Shown here piece by piece: positions 45,696-58,149 of a stretch of DNA of 64,000 bases. The position numbers and the translations under genes are program-made. Every line of letters starts with the position of its first letter. Position 1 is the stretch's first letter. The notes beneath the pieces were generated by a model. The model worked only from the letters and a program-made list of their open reading frames with translations. It had not been told where the DNA came from and did not search any database. The DNA comes from Gibbula magus. Its lineage: Eukaryota > Mollusca > Gastropoda > Trochida > Trochidae. Where the stretch lies: assembly GCA_936450465.1 (NCBI GenBank), contig OW388298.1, positions 9,263,087-9,327,086 on the forward strand. Direction: 5' to 3'.

Positions 45696-46383
45696 GTTTC
45701 TTAAGTTAATTGACACTCTTGCTGAAATGTCAATTTAATACGATGTTTATTTGATTTGATTAACCACACATTTTATTGAAAACATTATTTTGTTATCTTT
45801 TAGATTCTGAATGTTTTAATGTGTTAATAAGTGATAACTAAATCGTAAAATGTAACATTGGGATGCAGTGTTTTCGTGGGTGGATTCGTAGACGTATTAT
45901 TATCGTTATCGTTTTGGTGTATTAAAATATATGGTGAGTTGCTTTAATTGTTGTAATGTACTGTTAGTAAATAAGGTTGTCAGTAGATTAACGACGTTAA
46001 AACATCAGGATGTTGTGATGTGCTTTGATTGTCGATGGCTTACCTTAGGACCTACTTCGCCGGAGTCTGCTAATCTCACGTTTGTTGTTTTATTTTAAAC
46101 ATAAGCATTCTCCAAAAAAAATTAACAACAACACCGACTATCTGATTCCGTTGTCTCAACTATACTTCGTTCATATTATCATATCTTGGTTTCATGTTGT
46201 CATCTTATATCTCATTATCATTGATTTATCCTGTGTCTACGAACGTCTATGAATCCACCGTCTTTCACTATCCATATCAATTATATTTTATATATATATA
46301 TAACGATATTTTGGGACATTTGTAAAGTGAAACTTGATAACTAATATTACTGGAACAGTTTACACCAGAACAGCGATGTGGCA

Positions 46384-46641
46384 TTATTGCAAAGCGTAGA
46401 TATAACAGATTAACTGACCGATTCCCCAGTGTTTGCCATTGTAAATAGTAAGCGAATGTTTATACCCCATCCCTTCACGTACGTCACTTCAGGTATCTTT
46501 CATCTCTCTAAACCCCGCCCCATTTTTGGTTTGTTGCAAAACTGAATAACAGACGATGTTTTTGTCAAAGTTTAAGTCCCTGTAGTTTAACATAGGAACA
46601 TCATACGGATTTTTCGGTGGTCTTGATTTTCGCAAAATAGT
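46384..46641 (-). pseudogene. Terminal-exon-like ORF, copy A (broken)
   Basis: Counterpart of 55143-55400 with the same acceptor (GGTTTATTAG) and final stop, but a TGA replaces GGA about two-thirds along (...KDT-stop-SDV...). Presumably a dead exon. Family not recognised. Confidence 0.5.
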
Positions 46642-47688
46642 CTAATAAACCAATTGCAGTTAAGAATTCAATAGAAAATAATATATTTCGGCCTTCCTTT
46701 AAACACTTTCAAAACATTGTATCACATGACAAGTCACTTGTGTGTTTACTTCACTCTAGCCTAGTGTTTAAAAATACCATGACAGAACAGGATGTAAACA
46801 TATAATTATTGATATGTGTATCATAAAGGGATATCAAGATTAACTTTTTGAGAGACATCTAGAAGTTAAATAGACCACAAAACAATATTTGTTATCACAA
46901 CAACTTCTATTATAAGATATATAGTCGCGTTTGTAAAATTTCCGAGACTTATTGTTATTCAACACCCGCAAATTAATTTTGAACCGACAGCTTTTAGCCA
47001 GTTGAAACATTTCAGTTGCTTAAAACTAAGTCATATTGAGAGTAATTTGTTATTTCTCAAGTTTGAAATTGACAACGGCACCTGTCAAATTTGACTGAGG
47101 CACAAGTATTAAGAGAAACAGAAAAATAATCTAGTAAAGATTATGTGTCAGTAACCGATGAGTCACCCTAATTAATTGCTTAAATTCAGATTTTGCTATT
47201 TCCAAACTCGAAGCATATAACTTCTTTTATGGGTAATCGTAAAATGATGACACACAGGTTCTATGGATTTTCAAATTTTAATTGCAGTGAGATGCGACTT
47301 TTTGGTGTAAATACAAAAGCAAGCATGTGATACTTAACATTACTCCATGGAGGATATATAGAGAACACTAAACGATGTTTTGTTCAATAACATAATTATA
47401 AAACGAGTGAGTGGTTTGGTATTCAACAAGCTATCAGAGGTTAGAAATAAGTGCAAGTGTTATTGGAGAAACCACAGTGCTTTCTTTATGCGTGATGCAG
47501 TGGTAAGTAATGTACAATAATTTATATCTCATTTGAGTTTATATATTTGGTGCACAAAAGACTTATTATTTACAGTTCATAACTTCATGACATGACATAG
47601 AAACCTCCAATATTCAAAGGTTGGTGATTAGGTTTCCTTTATTAAATAATTTAGATAATTGGTGCACAAATGTTTTGTTATTTATAAT

Positions 47689-47945
47689 TTAATACATGAT
47701 ATAGACATCTGGTTCATTGATTGCTTTCCCTGTCACATCTCCCAACAGAGAACAGTGACCTTCGATCAGAGAATACACCACAGCATGACAAGGACAGGTC
47801 ATCAGGCAGAAAGAAGCACAGACAACTCGAGATGATAACCCAGTCAACACTCTGAACTCTCTTCCTCGTCCCCTGGGCACTCTTCTGTTGGAAGTTGGTT
47901 CCCGGGCTATCTCTGTAAAATGGCTGCTGTCCATCTTCCTACTGT
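47689..47945 (-). CDS. PAN/apple-like terminal exon of the FA-domain gene, copy A
   Basis: Acceptor CATATTTCAG, 84 codons and TAA stop. Basic PRGRGREF stretch, then SSRVVCASFCLMTCPCHAVV and EGHCSLLGDV: closely spaced Cys (C-x3-C-x3-C-P-C) like the core of PAN/apple modules, which bind proteins or sugars. Enters in phase 1, exactly the phase left by the exon at 48662. Secreted, by context. Confidence 0.8.
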
Positions 47946-48661
47946 CTGAAATATGAAATTGGTAAACTGTTATCATCATGCTTCGTTAGTTTGTGATAGT
48001 GTTTACATCTTATAGGAAAATGACACATTTAGTTGACACATTTAACATGCCATTCTTCTCTAAGAGATCTGATCTAATATTTCTTACTTGCGATTCAATT
48101 GCAGGATTGTTACCCTACTGTAGTACAGTCAGTATAGATAAAGCAAGGCACCCATCGCTACTATTAATTATCCGATTCCCCTAACCACCCGGCTATCTCG
48201 GTTTGATTTAAACTGATACATATTAGAAAGGTAGTGAAGTTGACTGAGCAAACTCCCTCATCAGATGTCATTCAAGGCACATCTTCCCAGACTTCCCTCA
48301 CAAGTCATAACTCGTACATGCCTCAATTAGCCAGTGATGGGGACTAACGTGAGTTTTGGCTTTTGCTATGTACCATTCACTCTTGCTAGCACCTACCTTT
48401 CATTGGAAGTAAACAATGATGGCCGACATACATTGTTACAAGGATGTCAATGTACATATATGAGTGAAGAGAAATGCATCTGGTGGTAAGTGGTACAGCG
48501 TTGTTGATGAGGGCATTAACACCAAAAAGCTTTGAATGTCTTGCATACTTATATGATTTCAAGTTCAAAATCTGATTTTAGGTGAGTTAGTGATCTAATG
48601 CAGTTTCACCTTGAAGTTGTAAATTAAGATACAAATAAATGAAAGTCACTGGTACATTCAC

Positions 48662-49066
48662 CTATGCAGTAAGTTGAGTCATTGGAATAGTCCATGACGT
48701 TGACAAACCCATTACACTTCAGATCTGGATTCTGTTCATCGTATTTCAAGTGAATGTGTTCACCAACATTTCCCTTTCCACTTCCAAGAACACCATCTTG
48801 CCAACTTATCCAATAGCGCTGAAACTTCTGACAGCCTTTTGTAGAAATATCCTGTCTTGAGACAAACTGCTTCTTTGTGAAAGTGTTCCTTATGAAGGCA
48901 ACTGTATTTTTGTAGCCCCTTATCTGAAAGTCGAACCGATCCTTACCACAGTGGAGCCTCACTGAGATGTCTCTACAACCTCGGTAGTAGAACTCCAAAT
49001 GGGATCCACCAGTTTGCAGTTGGTCAGTTCTTGTGAATACTCTGCTGGTGATGAACTTGGATGAAA
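48662..49066 (-). CDS. Methyltransf_FA-like (farnesoic acid O-methyltransferase-like) domain exon, copy A
   Basis: 134 codons in phase 1-1. Begins SSKFITSRVFTRTDQLQTGG; core includes VRLHCGKDRFDFQIRGYKNT, and the family hallmark FQRYWISWQDGVLGSGKG (W-I-S-W-x-D-G-x-x-x-x-G-x-G). Despite its name, this domain in molluscs is usually extracellular and non-catalytic, often paired with PAN or lectin modules. Acceptor TTATTTGTAG, donor GTGAAT. Confidence 0.85.
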
Positions 49067-49079
49067 CTACAAATAAGTT

Positions 49080-49080
<1 letters not shown>

Positions 49081-49141
<61 letters not shown>
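49081..49141. repeat. (TAA)n microsatellite, copy A
   Basis: About 20 TAA units immediately upstream of the FA-domain exon's acceptor. The copy-B equivalent (57838-57875) is clearly shorter. Confidence 0.95.
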
Positions 49142-49143
<2 letters not shown>

Positions 49144-49389
49144 CGACGATAAATATTTGTATATGCCATGCCAGATAATTTAACTTAGCTAATATGGGTA
49201 ACTATTGATCGACAAGGAACTATTGCGTAGTGATTGTCTATTGTGATTAACTATTGCAATAGGAATAGTCGATTGTGACATACTATTGCGATAGCTAATG
49301 TGACATAATATCAATAAACGAAAGAAAAAAAAGAAGTTTTTTTTGTCTGTACTTTGAAATGAATTCTTCTTAAGTGACAGAACTAATAA

Positions 49390-51660
49390 CGATTCAATGA
49401 CAGATCAACCAAGTGATCTTTTAGAGTGTACTGACATTTCTCAAATCTAAAAACCTACATCTGAGAATTTCAAAACAAATTTGAATGGCAAAATTACCCA
49501 ATCACTTTAACAGCTTGTTTTATCAGACAGAGACATTGTAAAATATTTTGTTTTATTTGTATGATGAGCCTCATCATATGTGAATACAGACAGTAGGCAA
49601 CTTAAAACTCTTGTTAAAACAATAGAGCTATTGACTTTGTGGCTCTCCAGAATATGTATAATTATTATCTCTATATTTGAAACAAAACAAGTAAAGGGCA
49701 TTGCAAAGCAATCTTTTCAGATAAATAATATCCTTGTATGACAACAGTCAACAGAAATGACACCTAATTTGCAACACGAAAGCAAGATATTTCAATGCGC
49801 GATTGACAAATACGACAGAGTTTCACAGTCACATTCACAGTTTCATTGTGCCTCCAGATGCAAGGTAAAATCAAATTGCATTTGTATAAACAGTACTTAT
49901 TCATAGTTGTGAGAACGAGACTAAAATTGAATTCGTCTGGCCTCGCATAAAAAATAGTATTGTTTGAGAAATAATTGATCATCAATAGAATATGTAATAT
50001 TGCCTTTTTCGTTTATTTCATACTGCTGTAATGTCAAGTTTATGATATTTGATGACATCGACAAACTTTAATACATTATACATTTTGCCCCTGCTACGAG
50101 GTAATTCATATGATTGTAAACATACATCAGCAATGGAATGGTCAGAATCTACAGAATTTGTATAATATCACATGTTTACCACATATATGAATACCATTGT
50201 GTGAATATGAATGAAGTGCTTTTGATGGAATAGGTTGTCATTAAATTTATCTTTTTCAATCAGTTTTATGTTCTCACCATGAAAATGTTACATCAGATAA
50301 TCTATCATTTCTCAAACTTTTTCTAAAGCTTTAGGGATGGTTACAGTTATATGTATATTTCTGTGGGTTCATTATCGGTTTAAATGATATAGGTTGTATA
50401 TAATTAACAATGACAAAAGTCTATATTTCCACTGAGGTGCCCCTGCATGCAAATATCTGTTTTTACAATAAGAAAAATCAAAACTTATAAAAAATAAAAC
50501 AAAGAATGCCATAAGTACAGACAAATGTTGATCTCCACTAAGTGATGTAAATACTCTAGATTAAATGCTATGTGTATTATTTTTAGAAATTAACATTCAT
50601 GACTTTTGACACATATATGTGAGAAACTATATATAATTGTCACAAAATGTTAGCTCATAGACGCATGTGACCTTGTTATCTGTATGTTGTGTGTAGTTTC
50701 CTTTGCCCAGTAATTAAGGTGCATTCATCTTTTCATTCATATTTAAATACACTTATTTATCTTAACCCTTCCTTATCTGAGATGTTCATTTTCGGATTGA
50801 AAGCCACAAACTGTCCGTGATTAATAATTAAACTGTAATGGTATTTGATAAGCAGTTCATAGCTAAACAGCAATTTGGTCTGTGGTAAGCTGCTGGTTAG
50901 GTCAGTGCTGTTGATAGTTGCCTTACTCTGAGGGTGTGGGTTCGAATCGGCTGAAAAAGTACACAAATTTGTACTATTGATGGAAGTGTTATATAAGTGT
51001 TGTACGTAACTTGAAATGTGAAAAATAAAAAAAAATACCTTGCAGTATCCATGTGAATAATAGTAATGAATATATCTGAAATTTATAAGATAAAACTGTG
51101 TAAGTCATAAGAGGCATGATATATAAACACGTACATTAGACGTAAATACTGATCTACTGAAGTGTACAGAATGTAATTATGATCAAGTATGGAAGACGAA
51201 TAACTGTTTTTATTACTCTCTCCCCATTATGAACATTTTGCAATCAAGATAATACCACAACCATCGGAAACATGAATAATTATTTTTTTTAATATCTTGA
51301 CAGGATGTTTATTGCTTTAAAAATATCGCAATCTTTTTTAAGTACAATATGTGTATACTCACTTCAATGTCAATATGCACTGAAATGTGTATGCACAATA
51401 TTGTATTTTTGGCCATGGTCGAGGTCTTGAATACGAATAAACTTTCTTCTTCTTAATTTCCATGTGCGTATATCCAGAAATGGCTTATACACTACTACAA
51501 TATAATTAAAGCAGTGGCCTATTCCAACTGTAATTCAACAACTTATATTTCGCTCCAGTAGCCCTAAGATTTTTTTTATTCAAATTCAACTGATCATGTG
51601 TTTCTTTTAAAACATTTTGATTTGATAGACTACAAGAAAGTCAAATAAAAAGCACTAAAC
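49390..51660. other. Unique intronic/intergenic DNA
   Basis: AT-rich, no coding segment or clear repeat recognised. By the gene model it is the intron between the PAN-like exon and the FA-domain exon of copy A. Confidence 0.5.
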
Positions 51661-51664
51661 AAAC

Positions 51665-51765
51665 CTGTAGTGTTAACCCCATGCCTGGCAACAGACTCTT
51701 CCTGACACATACACCTTGTTTGGCCCTCAGAGCTGATATATAGACTAAATGAGGAACAATCGAGA
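51665..51765 (-). CDS. Upstream PAN-like exon of the copy-A gene
   Basis: Acceptor GAAATTTCCAG, 33 codons plus one base at each end, donor GTTTGT. Reads LDCSSFSLYISSEGQTRCMC then QEESVARHGVNTT. The C-M-C plus acidic turn matches the C-R-C end of the intronless protein's Cys motif. It leaves in phase 1, as the FA-domain exon requires. The exon before it (ending in phase 2, with the signal peptide) was not found. A longer frame that reads as a start codon here conflicts in phase. Confidence 0.65.
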
Positions 51766-51769
51766 CTGG

Positions 51770-53070
51770 AAATTTCATATTGGAGTTTATCACTGTGATC
51801 CTCAAGTGCTCATTAAATATGAATATAGAGGCAAGATAAGTTTCCAAGTGTAATAATAATGACTGTGAGAAAGTACGCCATGCATGCTACATATTAAGAG
51901 AGGATTTAACAACACTATTTGAACTATGTAGTAAAGTGATGATGTAATTAAAGGAGTTTTAGTATTACCAAAGTCGTCCCTCTCCTTTTAGTCCTTTTAG
52001 ATTTTACTTCTACGAAGTACGAATATGGAAATTAAATTAACAAAAGGCATTATGTACATACTCTTGGACTTTAAAGGCGCATAAACATGATTTACGATTT
52101 TTACTGAAATAAAGTGCTCTCACAAAAAATATGTGTCACCGATGGCTTACAATACTTCATAGCCATAAAAAGAATACATGGCAAGTCTATTTAACATGAA
52201 AATGACAGACCGAAGGTAGTTCAAATGACATAGCAATACCTTAACACTCCGATTTGAGTTTTAAATATGGTACAATGATGAAATGGTCAACCGTTTTTGC
52301 TGTCTGAAGTCTCAAATTCTTATGAGACCTACAAATCTACCTCTCACACTGACGAGTACCACACCATTGTCGCTTTATAGGTCGTATCATTTTCTTTGAA
52401 TACGGATAGCCGTTTTTTATGAATACAGCTTATCGGGTCATGTAATGAGATGTTTGACCCATTAACGTAGCAACATATTACATAAACTTAAATAGTAAAT
52501 GGACACTTTTAGAAAACATAATTTACAAAAACCTGTGCTACAGCGAATTTAAAAGGTGTCATAAAACATGCCAAAGATGAATATTTCTCTCTCTTATCAT
52601 GTTTTTTAATCAAAAACATGAACAGATTACATTAAGAAATAATTGTAACTTGAGTTTGATGTATTCTTGATTCTGATTGGTTTATTTGAAAACGTTACTG
52701 TTGAACAATATTTGCAATCCTTCAAATTTGCTGGGGCGATTCACTGTGAAATGATACATCTTCTTCAGTCCCAGTCAAGATTTTAGATTTCTTTTGTTTA
52801 GATTTCTGCGCCTTACCCATATCACTTCCATTTACTAAACTATGTGTCGAACAGAGGACACACATGACTCTAAAGAAATTGATTTAACTCTTAAAGGTGG
52901 AGTGACACATATAAGATTCATTGACATATAGATTCATTAACTAAATTAATTATCTCAAATGTTTTCAACTTGATAGCTTCGATTAAGTTTGCCTTCGCCT
53001 TGCAGAAGATTCTGTTGGATGCCATCCAAAAGGTATGACGTCATAAGGTGTCCCTGTGTCACATATACCT
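51770..53070. other. Unassigned DNA before copy B
   Basis: AT-rich. The signal-peptide exon of the copy-A gene was looked for here and not identified. A plus-strand acceptor/donor-bounded fragment at about 53005-53032 is too short to interpret. Confidence 0.4.
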
Positions 53071-53822
53071 GCCTTCCAGTCTTTCAAGTGACCTGATGAA
53101 CATGTCGTAGCTTACTTTTAACAAAACGTCACTCCTAAAAGCTGTATGAACCTTCGAAGTCAGATTGTTTGAAGAAAGAAAAAAATTAACAAAGTTGCTT
53201 ACTGACGATATCTGGCCTGTAAAGGCACCTAATCACAGAGATGTGTGAGCTTACCAAATCGAACTCATAAAGATCTCGGAATAATTCTAAAATCGTATGA
53301 TTATAACCTTTTTTTATCACTATTTGTCAAAAAATGTTGAAAAGGGGATGCTATTTTAAGAACCAGTTGCCTCCATATTTTGCTTGATAAACGATTTTTT
53401 GTTGTGTGAAAGTCACCTTGGGAGCAACATTATTGTTTTTGCCCTCTGAAACCTAATGTTTTTCTAGTAGTTACGACACAGAAACAATAGTAATCTGGGT
53501 AATGTCTTAATGTTGATAGTGTTTAATTCAATCCATTTACCCAAACATTGTCACAGCATCACATTTCAGGTATGCATGAAGGGGATGCAACACTTTTTTG
53601 GCTTTGTATACAATTATTGGTATTACACATGTGGACAAGTTTGTCACAAATATTCAAATGTTAAGCAATTCATAATTAATATCACAAAGTGTGTGGATTG
53701 CAACTAAATTATGTTTTCTAATTCTGATTTTAAAGAATAAATGCTGTTTGGACTATGTTTTGAACTATTGTATATTAAATTTGACTGTATAAGCAATTCT
53801 CTATCAAGTGAAACTGTGAAGG

Positions 53823-53905
53823 AGAAACGACTTCTATGGATTTAACCAATTCTTTATTACAAGAGTGCGACCTTTCCTTGTAGATGCTAACACCGTTATC
53901 CATGA
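53823..53905. repeat. GAGTGCGACCTTTCC repeat (copy B)
   Basis: Duplicate of the element at 45046-45125, with a few substitutions. Confidence 0.6.
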
Positions 53906-54198
53906 TGGTCATGATTTCCAAGCTTAATTTATACTTGAAAAAGTACGTACAATCGAATATGTTGAGAATTGTATATATTTGAAATATTTGCCTTTTATAA
54001 TACATTCTACCGCCTTTATTTCAGTTTTATCTTCCACAAATAAAGACGCTGTACGTAATTAAGCACTCTGTGTTAAACATGCTATGATCTTATCAGAAAT
54101 GTAATTGTTTCATGTGAATGTATGTAGCATTATTCAACATTTGAACCTGTTATACTTATATATGGGGCGGACTTTGATTTGATGTGCTTAAGGATTTT

Positions 54199-54474
54199 AT
54201 GAGTTTAATAACGTTTATGTACATGGTGATTGTATGTTGTTACAGTACACAATGCATACAGGGAAACCAGATATATATAATACACTTAACGCGACATTCA
54301 GTCTATTTGATTTTCTATCTTGCCATTTGCGAAAAGACTTTTGCTGAAAGAGGGTCAGTATTTGACTATCTTCTGTTTCGAAGTACTGTCATTGATGGAT
54401 TTATAGATTTACAATTACTGTCTAATGTGCATTTGGATATTCATATTGTCCGTTTGGATACGTTTACAAGGTAA
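54199..54474 (+). CDS. Short ORF with signal peptide, copy B
   Basis: Homologue of 45420-45695 with five replacements (K to I, L to S, H to Y, P to R, Y to H) and no silent change. The GTAAGT at the end is kept but the downstream acceptor AG present in copy A reads TTTG here. Status uncertain, as for copy A. Confidence 0.3.
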   Translation: MSLITFMYMVIVCCYSTQCIQGNQIYIIHLTRHSVYLIFYLAICEKTFAERGSVFDYLLFRSTVIDGFIDLQLLSNVHLDIHIVRLDTFTR

Positions 54475-55142
54475 GTTTCTTACGTTAATTGACACTCTTG
54501 CTGAAATGACAATTTAATACAATGTTTATTTGATTTGATTAACCACACATTTTATTGAAAACTTTATTTTGTTATCATTTGATTCTGAATGTTTTAATGT
54601 GTTAATAAGTGATAACTAAATCGTAAAATGTAACATTGGGATGCAGTGTTTTCGTGGGTGGATTCGTAGACGTATCATTATCGTTATCGTTTTGGTGTAT
54701 TAAAATATATGGTGAGTTGCTTTAATTGTTGTAATGTACTGTTAGTAAATAAGGTTGTCAGTAGATTAACGACGTTAAAAAATCAGGATGTTGTGATGTG
54801 CTTTGATTGTCGATGGCTTACCTCAGGACCTACTTCGCCGGCTAATCTCACGTTTGTTGTTTTATTTTAAACACAAGCATTCTCAAAACAAAAATAACAA
54901 CAACACCGACTATCTGATTTCGTTGTCTCAACTATATTTCGTTCATATTATCATATCTTGGCTTCATTTTGTCATCTTATATCTCATTATCATTGATTTA
55001 TCCTGTGTCTACGAACGTCTATGAATCCACCGTCTTTCACTATCCATATCAATTATATTTTATATATATAACGATATTTTGTAAAGTGAAACTTGATAAC
55101 TAATATTACTCGAACAGTTTACACCAGAACAGCGATGTGGCA

Positions 55143-55400
55143 TTATTGCAAAGCGTAGATATAACAGATTAACTGACCGATTCCCCAGTGTTTGCCATTG
55201 TAAATAGTAAGCGAATGTTTATACCCCATCCCTTCAGGTACGTCACTTCCGGTATCTTTCAACTCTCTAAACCCCGCCCCATTTTTGGTTAGTTGCGCAA
55301 CTGAAAAGCAGACAATGTTTTTGTCAAAGTTTAAGTCCCTGTAGTTTAACATAGGAACAACATATGGATTTTTGGGTGGTCTTGATTTTCGCAAAATAGT
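55143..55400 (-). CDS. Terminal-exon-like ORF, copy B (intact)
   Basis: Acceptor GGTTTATTAG followed by 85 codons and TAA. Contains NPYVVPMLNYRDLNFDKNIV and EGMGYKHSLTIYNGKHWGIG. Begins in phase 0, so it does not splice in frame from the FA-domain exon (phase 1). It may belong to another transcript. No family recognised. Open in copy B only. Confidence 0.4.
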   Translation of the reverse strand, partial: TILRKSRPPKNPYVVPMLNYRDLNFDKNIVCFSVAQLTKNGAGFRELKDTGSDVPEGMGYKHSLTIYNGKHWGIGQLICYIYALQ

Positions 55401-56448
55401 CTAATAAACCAATTGCAGTTAAGAATTCAATAGAAAATAATATATTTCGGCCTTTCTTTAAACACTTTCAAAACATTGTACCACATGACAAGTCACTTGT
55501 GTTTTTACTTCACTCTAGCCTAGTGTTTAAAAACACCATGATAGAACAGGATGTAAACATATAATTATTGATATGTGTATCATAAAGGGATATCAAGATT
55601 AACTTTTTGAGAGACATCTAGAAGTTAAATAGACCACAAAACAATATTTGTTATCACAACAACTTCTATTAAAAGATAAATAGTCGCGTTTGTAAAATTT
55701 CCGAGATTTATTGTTATTCAACACCCGCAAATTAATTTTCAAACGACAGTTTTTAGCCAGTTAAAAACATTTCAGTTGCTTAAAACTAAGTCATATTGAG
55801 AGTAATTTGTTAATTCTCAAGTTTGAAATTGACAACGGCACCTGTCAAATTTGACTGAGGCACAAGTATTAAGAGAAACAGAAAAATAATCTAGTAAAGA
55901 TTAGGTGTCAGTAACCGATGAGTCACCCTAATTAATTGCTTAAATTCAGATTTTGCTATTTCCAAACTCGAAGCATATAACTTCTTTTATGGGTAATCGT
56001 AAAATGATGACACACAGGTTCTATGGATTTTCAAATTTTAATTGCAGTGAGATGCGACTTTTTGGTGTAAATACAAAAGCAAGCATGTGATACTTAACAT
56101 TACTCCATGGAGGATATATAGAGAACACTAAACGATGTTTTGTTCAATAACATAATTTTTAAACGAGTGAGTGGTTTGGTATTCAACAAGCTATCAGAGG
56201 TTAGAAATAAGTGCAAGTGTTATTGGAGAAACCACAGTGCTTTCTTTATGCGTGATGCAGTGGTAAGTAATGTACAATAATTTATATCTCATTTGAGTTT
56301 ATATATTTGGTGCACAAAAGACTTATTATTTACAGTTCATAACTTCATGACATGATATAGAAACCTTCAATATTCAAAGGTTGGTGATTAGGTTTCCTTT
56401 ATTATGTAATTTAGATACTTGGTGCACAAAGGTTTTGTTATTTATAAT

Positions 56449-56705
56449 TTAATACATGATATAGACATCTGGTCCATTAATTGCTCTCCCTGTCACATCT
56501 CCCAACAGAGAACAGTGACCTTCAATCATAGAATACACCACAGCATGACAAGGACAGCTCATCAGGCAGAAGGAAGCACAGACAACTCGAGATGATATCC
56601 CAGTCAAAACTCTGAACTCTCTTCCTCGTCCTCTGGGCACTCTTGTGTTGGAGGTTGGTTCCCAGGGTATCTCTGTAAAATGGCTGCTGTCCATTTTCCT
56701 ACTGT
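56449..56705 (-). CDS. PAN/apple-like terminal exon, copy B
   Basis: Same boundaries and length (257 bp) as copy A. All Cys of the SSRVVCASFCLMSCPCHAVV and EGHCSLLGDV motifs are kept. About eight of 84 residues differ from copy A (for example R to W and E to G), an unusually high share for such a similar duplicate. Confidence 0.8.
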
Positions 56706-57417
56706 CTGAAATATGAAATTTGTAAACTGTTATCATCATGCTTCGTTTAGTTTGTGATAGTGTTGACATTTTATAGGAAAATGACACATTTAAATTGCCA
56801 TTCTTCTCTAAGGGATCTGATCTAATAATTCCCACTGGCGATTCAATTGCAGCATTGTTACCCTACTCTAGTACAGTCAGTACAGATAAAGCAAGGCACC
56901 CATCGCCATTATTAACTATCCGATTCCCCTTAATCACCCAGCTATCTTGGTTTGATTTAAACTGATGCATATTAGAAAGGTATTGAAGTTGACATCCTTC
57001 TGAGCAAACTCTCCCATCAGATGTCATTCAAGGCACATCTTCCCAGACTTCCCTCACAAGTCATAACTCGCGCATGCCTCAATTAGCCAGTGATGGGGAC
57101 TAACGTGAGTTTTGGCATTTGCTATGTAACATTCACTCTTCCTGGCACCTACCTTTCATTGGAAGTAAATAATGATGGCCGACATACATTGTTACAAGGA
57201 TGTCAATGTACATATATGATTGAAGAGAAATGCATCTGGTGTTAAGTGGTACAGCGTTGTTGATGAAGGCATTAAAAATAAAAAGCTTTGAATGTTTTGC
57301 GTAGTTACATGATTTCAATATCAAATTCTGATTTTAGGTGAGCTAGTGATCTAATGCAGTTTCACCTTGAATTTGTAAATTAAGATACAAATAAATGAAA
57401 GTCACTGGTACATTCAC

Positions 57418-57822
57418 CTATGCAGTAGGTTGAGTCATGGGAATAGTCCATGACGTTGACAAACTCATTACACTTCAGATCTGGATTCTGTGCATCGTAT
57501 TTCAAGTGAATGTGTTCACCAACATTTCCCTTTCCACTTCCAAGAACACCATCTTGCCAACTTATCCAATAGCGCTGAAACTTCTGACAGCCTTTTGTAG
57601 AAATATCCTGTCTCGAGACAAACTGCTTCTTTGTGAAAGTGTTCCTTATGAAGGCAACTGTATTTTTGTAGCCCCTTATCTGAAAGTCGAACCGATCCTT
57701 ACCACAGTGGAGCCTCACTGAGATGTCTCTACAACCTCGGAAGTAGAACTCCAAATGGGATCCACCAGTTTGCAGTTGGTCTGTTCTTGTGAATACTCTG
57801 CTGGTGATGAACTTGGATGAAA
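57418..57822 (-). CDS. Methyltransf_FA-like domain exon, copy B
   Basis: 405 bp, phase 1-1, intact, with the WISWQDGVLGSGKG hallmark. Differs from copy A by Y to F, E to A, G to E and N to H. No upstream PAN-like exon for this copy was found between 57.8 and 64 kb, so the copy-B gene is either 5'-truncated or continues beyond the window. Confidence 0.85.
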
Positions 57823-57835
57823 CTACAAATAAGTT

Positions 57836-57837
<2 letters not shown>

Positions 57838-57875
<38 letters not shown>
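57838..57875. repeat. (TAA)n microsatellite, copy B
   Basis: About 11-12 units at the same place as the longer copy-A tract. Confidence 0.9.
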
Positions 57876-58149
57876 TAAATATTTGTATATGCCAGGCCAG
57901 ATAATTTAATTTAGCTAATATGGGTAACTATTGATCGACAAGGAACTATTGCGTAGTGATTGTCTATTGTGATTAACTATTGCAATAGCATTAGTCGATT
58001 GTGACATACTATTGCGATAGCTAATGTGACATAATATCAATAAACGAAAAAAAAGTTGTTTTTGTCTGTACTTTGAAATGAATTATTCTAAAGTGACAGA
58101 ACTAACACATGAGAAACAGAAGTGATTTCATGAAGTTTCCTGACCAGGA

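Larger units (their letters stand above)
44297..49388. repeat. Segmental duplication, copy A (about 5.1 kb)
   Basis: Near-identical in order and sequence to 53075-58107 in direct orientation (offset about 8.7-8.8 kb). Begins CCAGTCTTTCAAGTGACCTG and ends GTGACAGAACTAA; sequence outside these points is unrelated. Differences are scattered substitutions, small indels and a longer TAA tract (49081-49141). Confidence 0.95.
53075..58107. repeat. Segmental duplication, copy B (about 5.0 kb)
   Basis: Second copy of the block at 44297-49388. The copies are separated by about 3.7 kb of unique DNA containing an upstream PAN-like exon, so a gene fragment rather than a whole gene was duplicated. Confidence 0.95.

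Noticed and set aside
51641..51847. MKFPVSIVPHLVYISAL start read as a signal-peptide exon
   Set aside because: Its frame ends in phase 0 at the donor, incompatible with the FA-domain exon; the other frame gives a PAN-like exon that fits.
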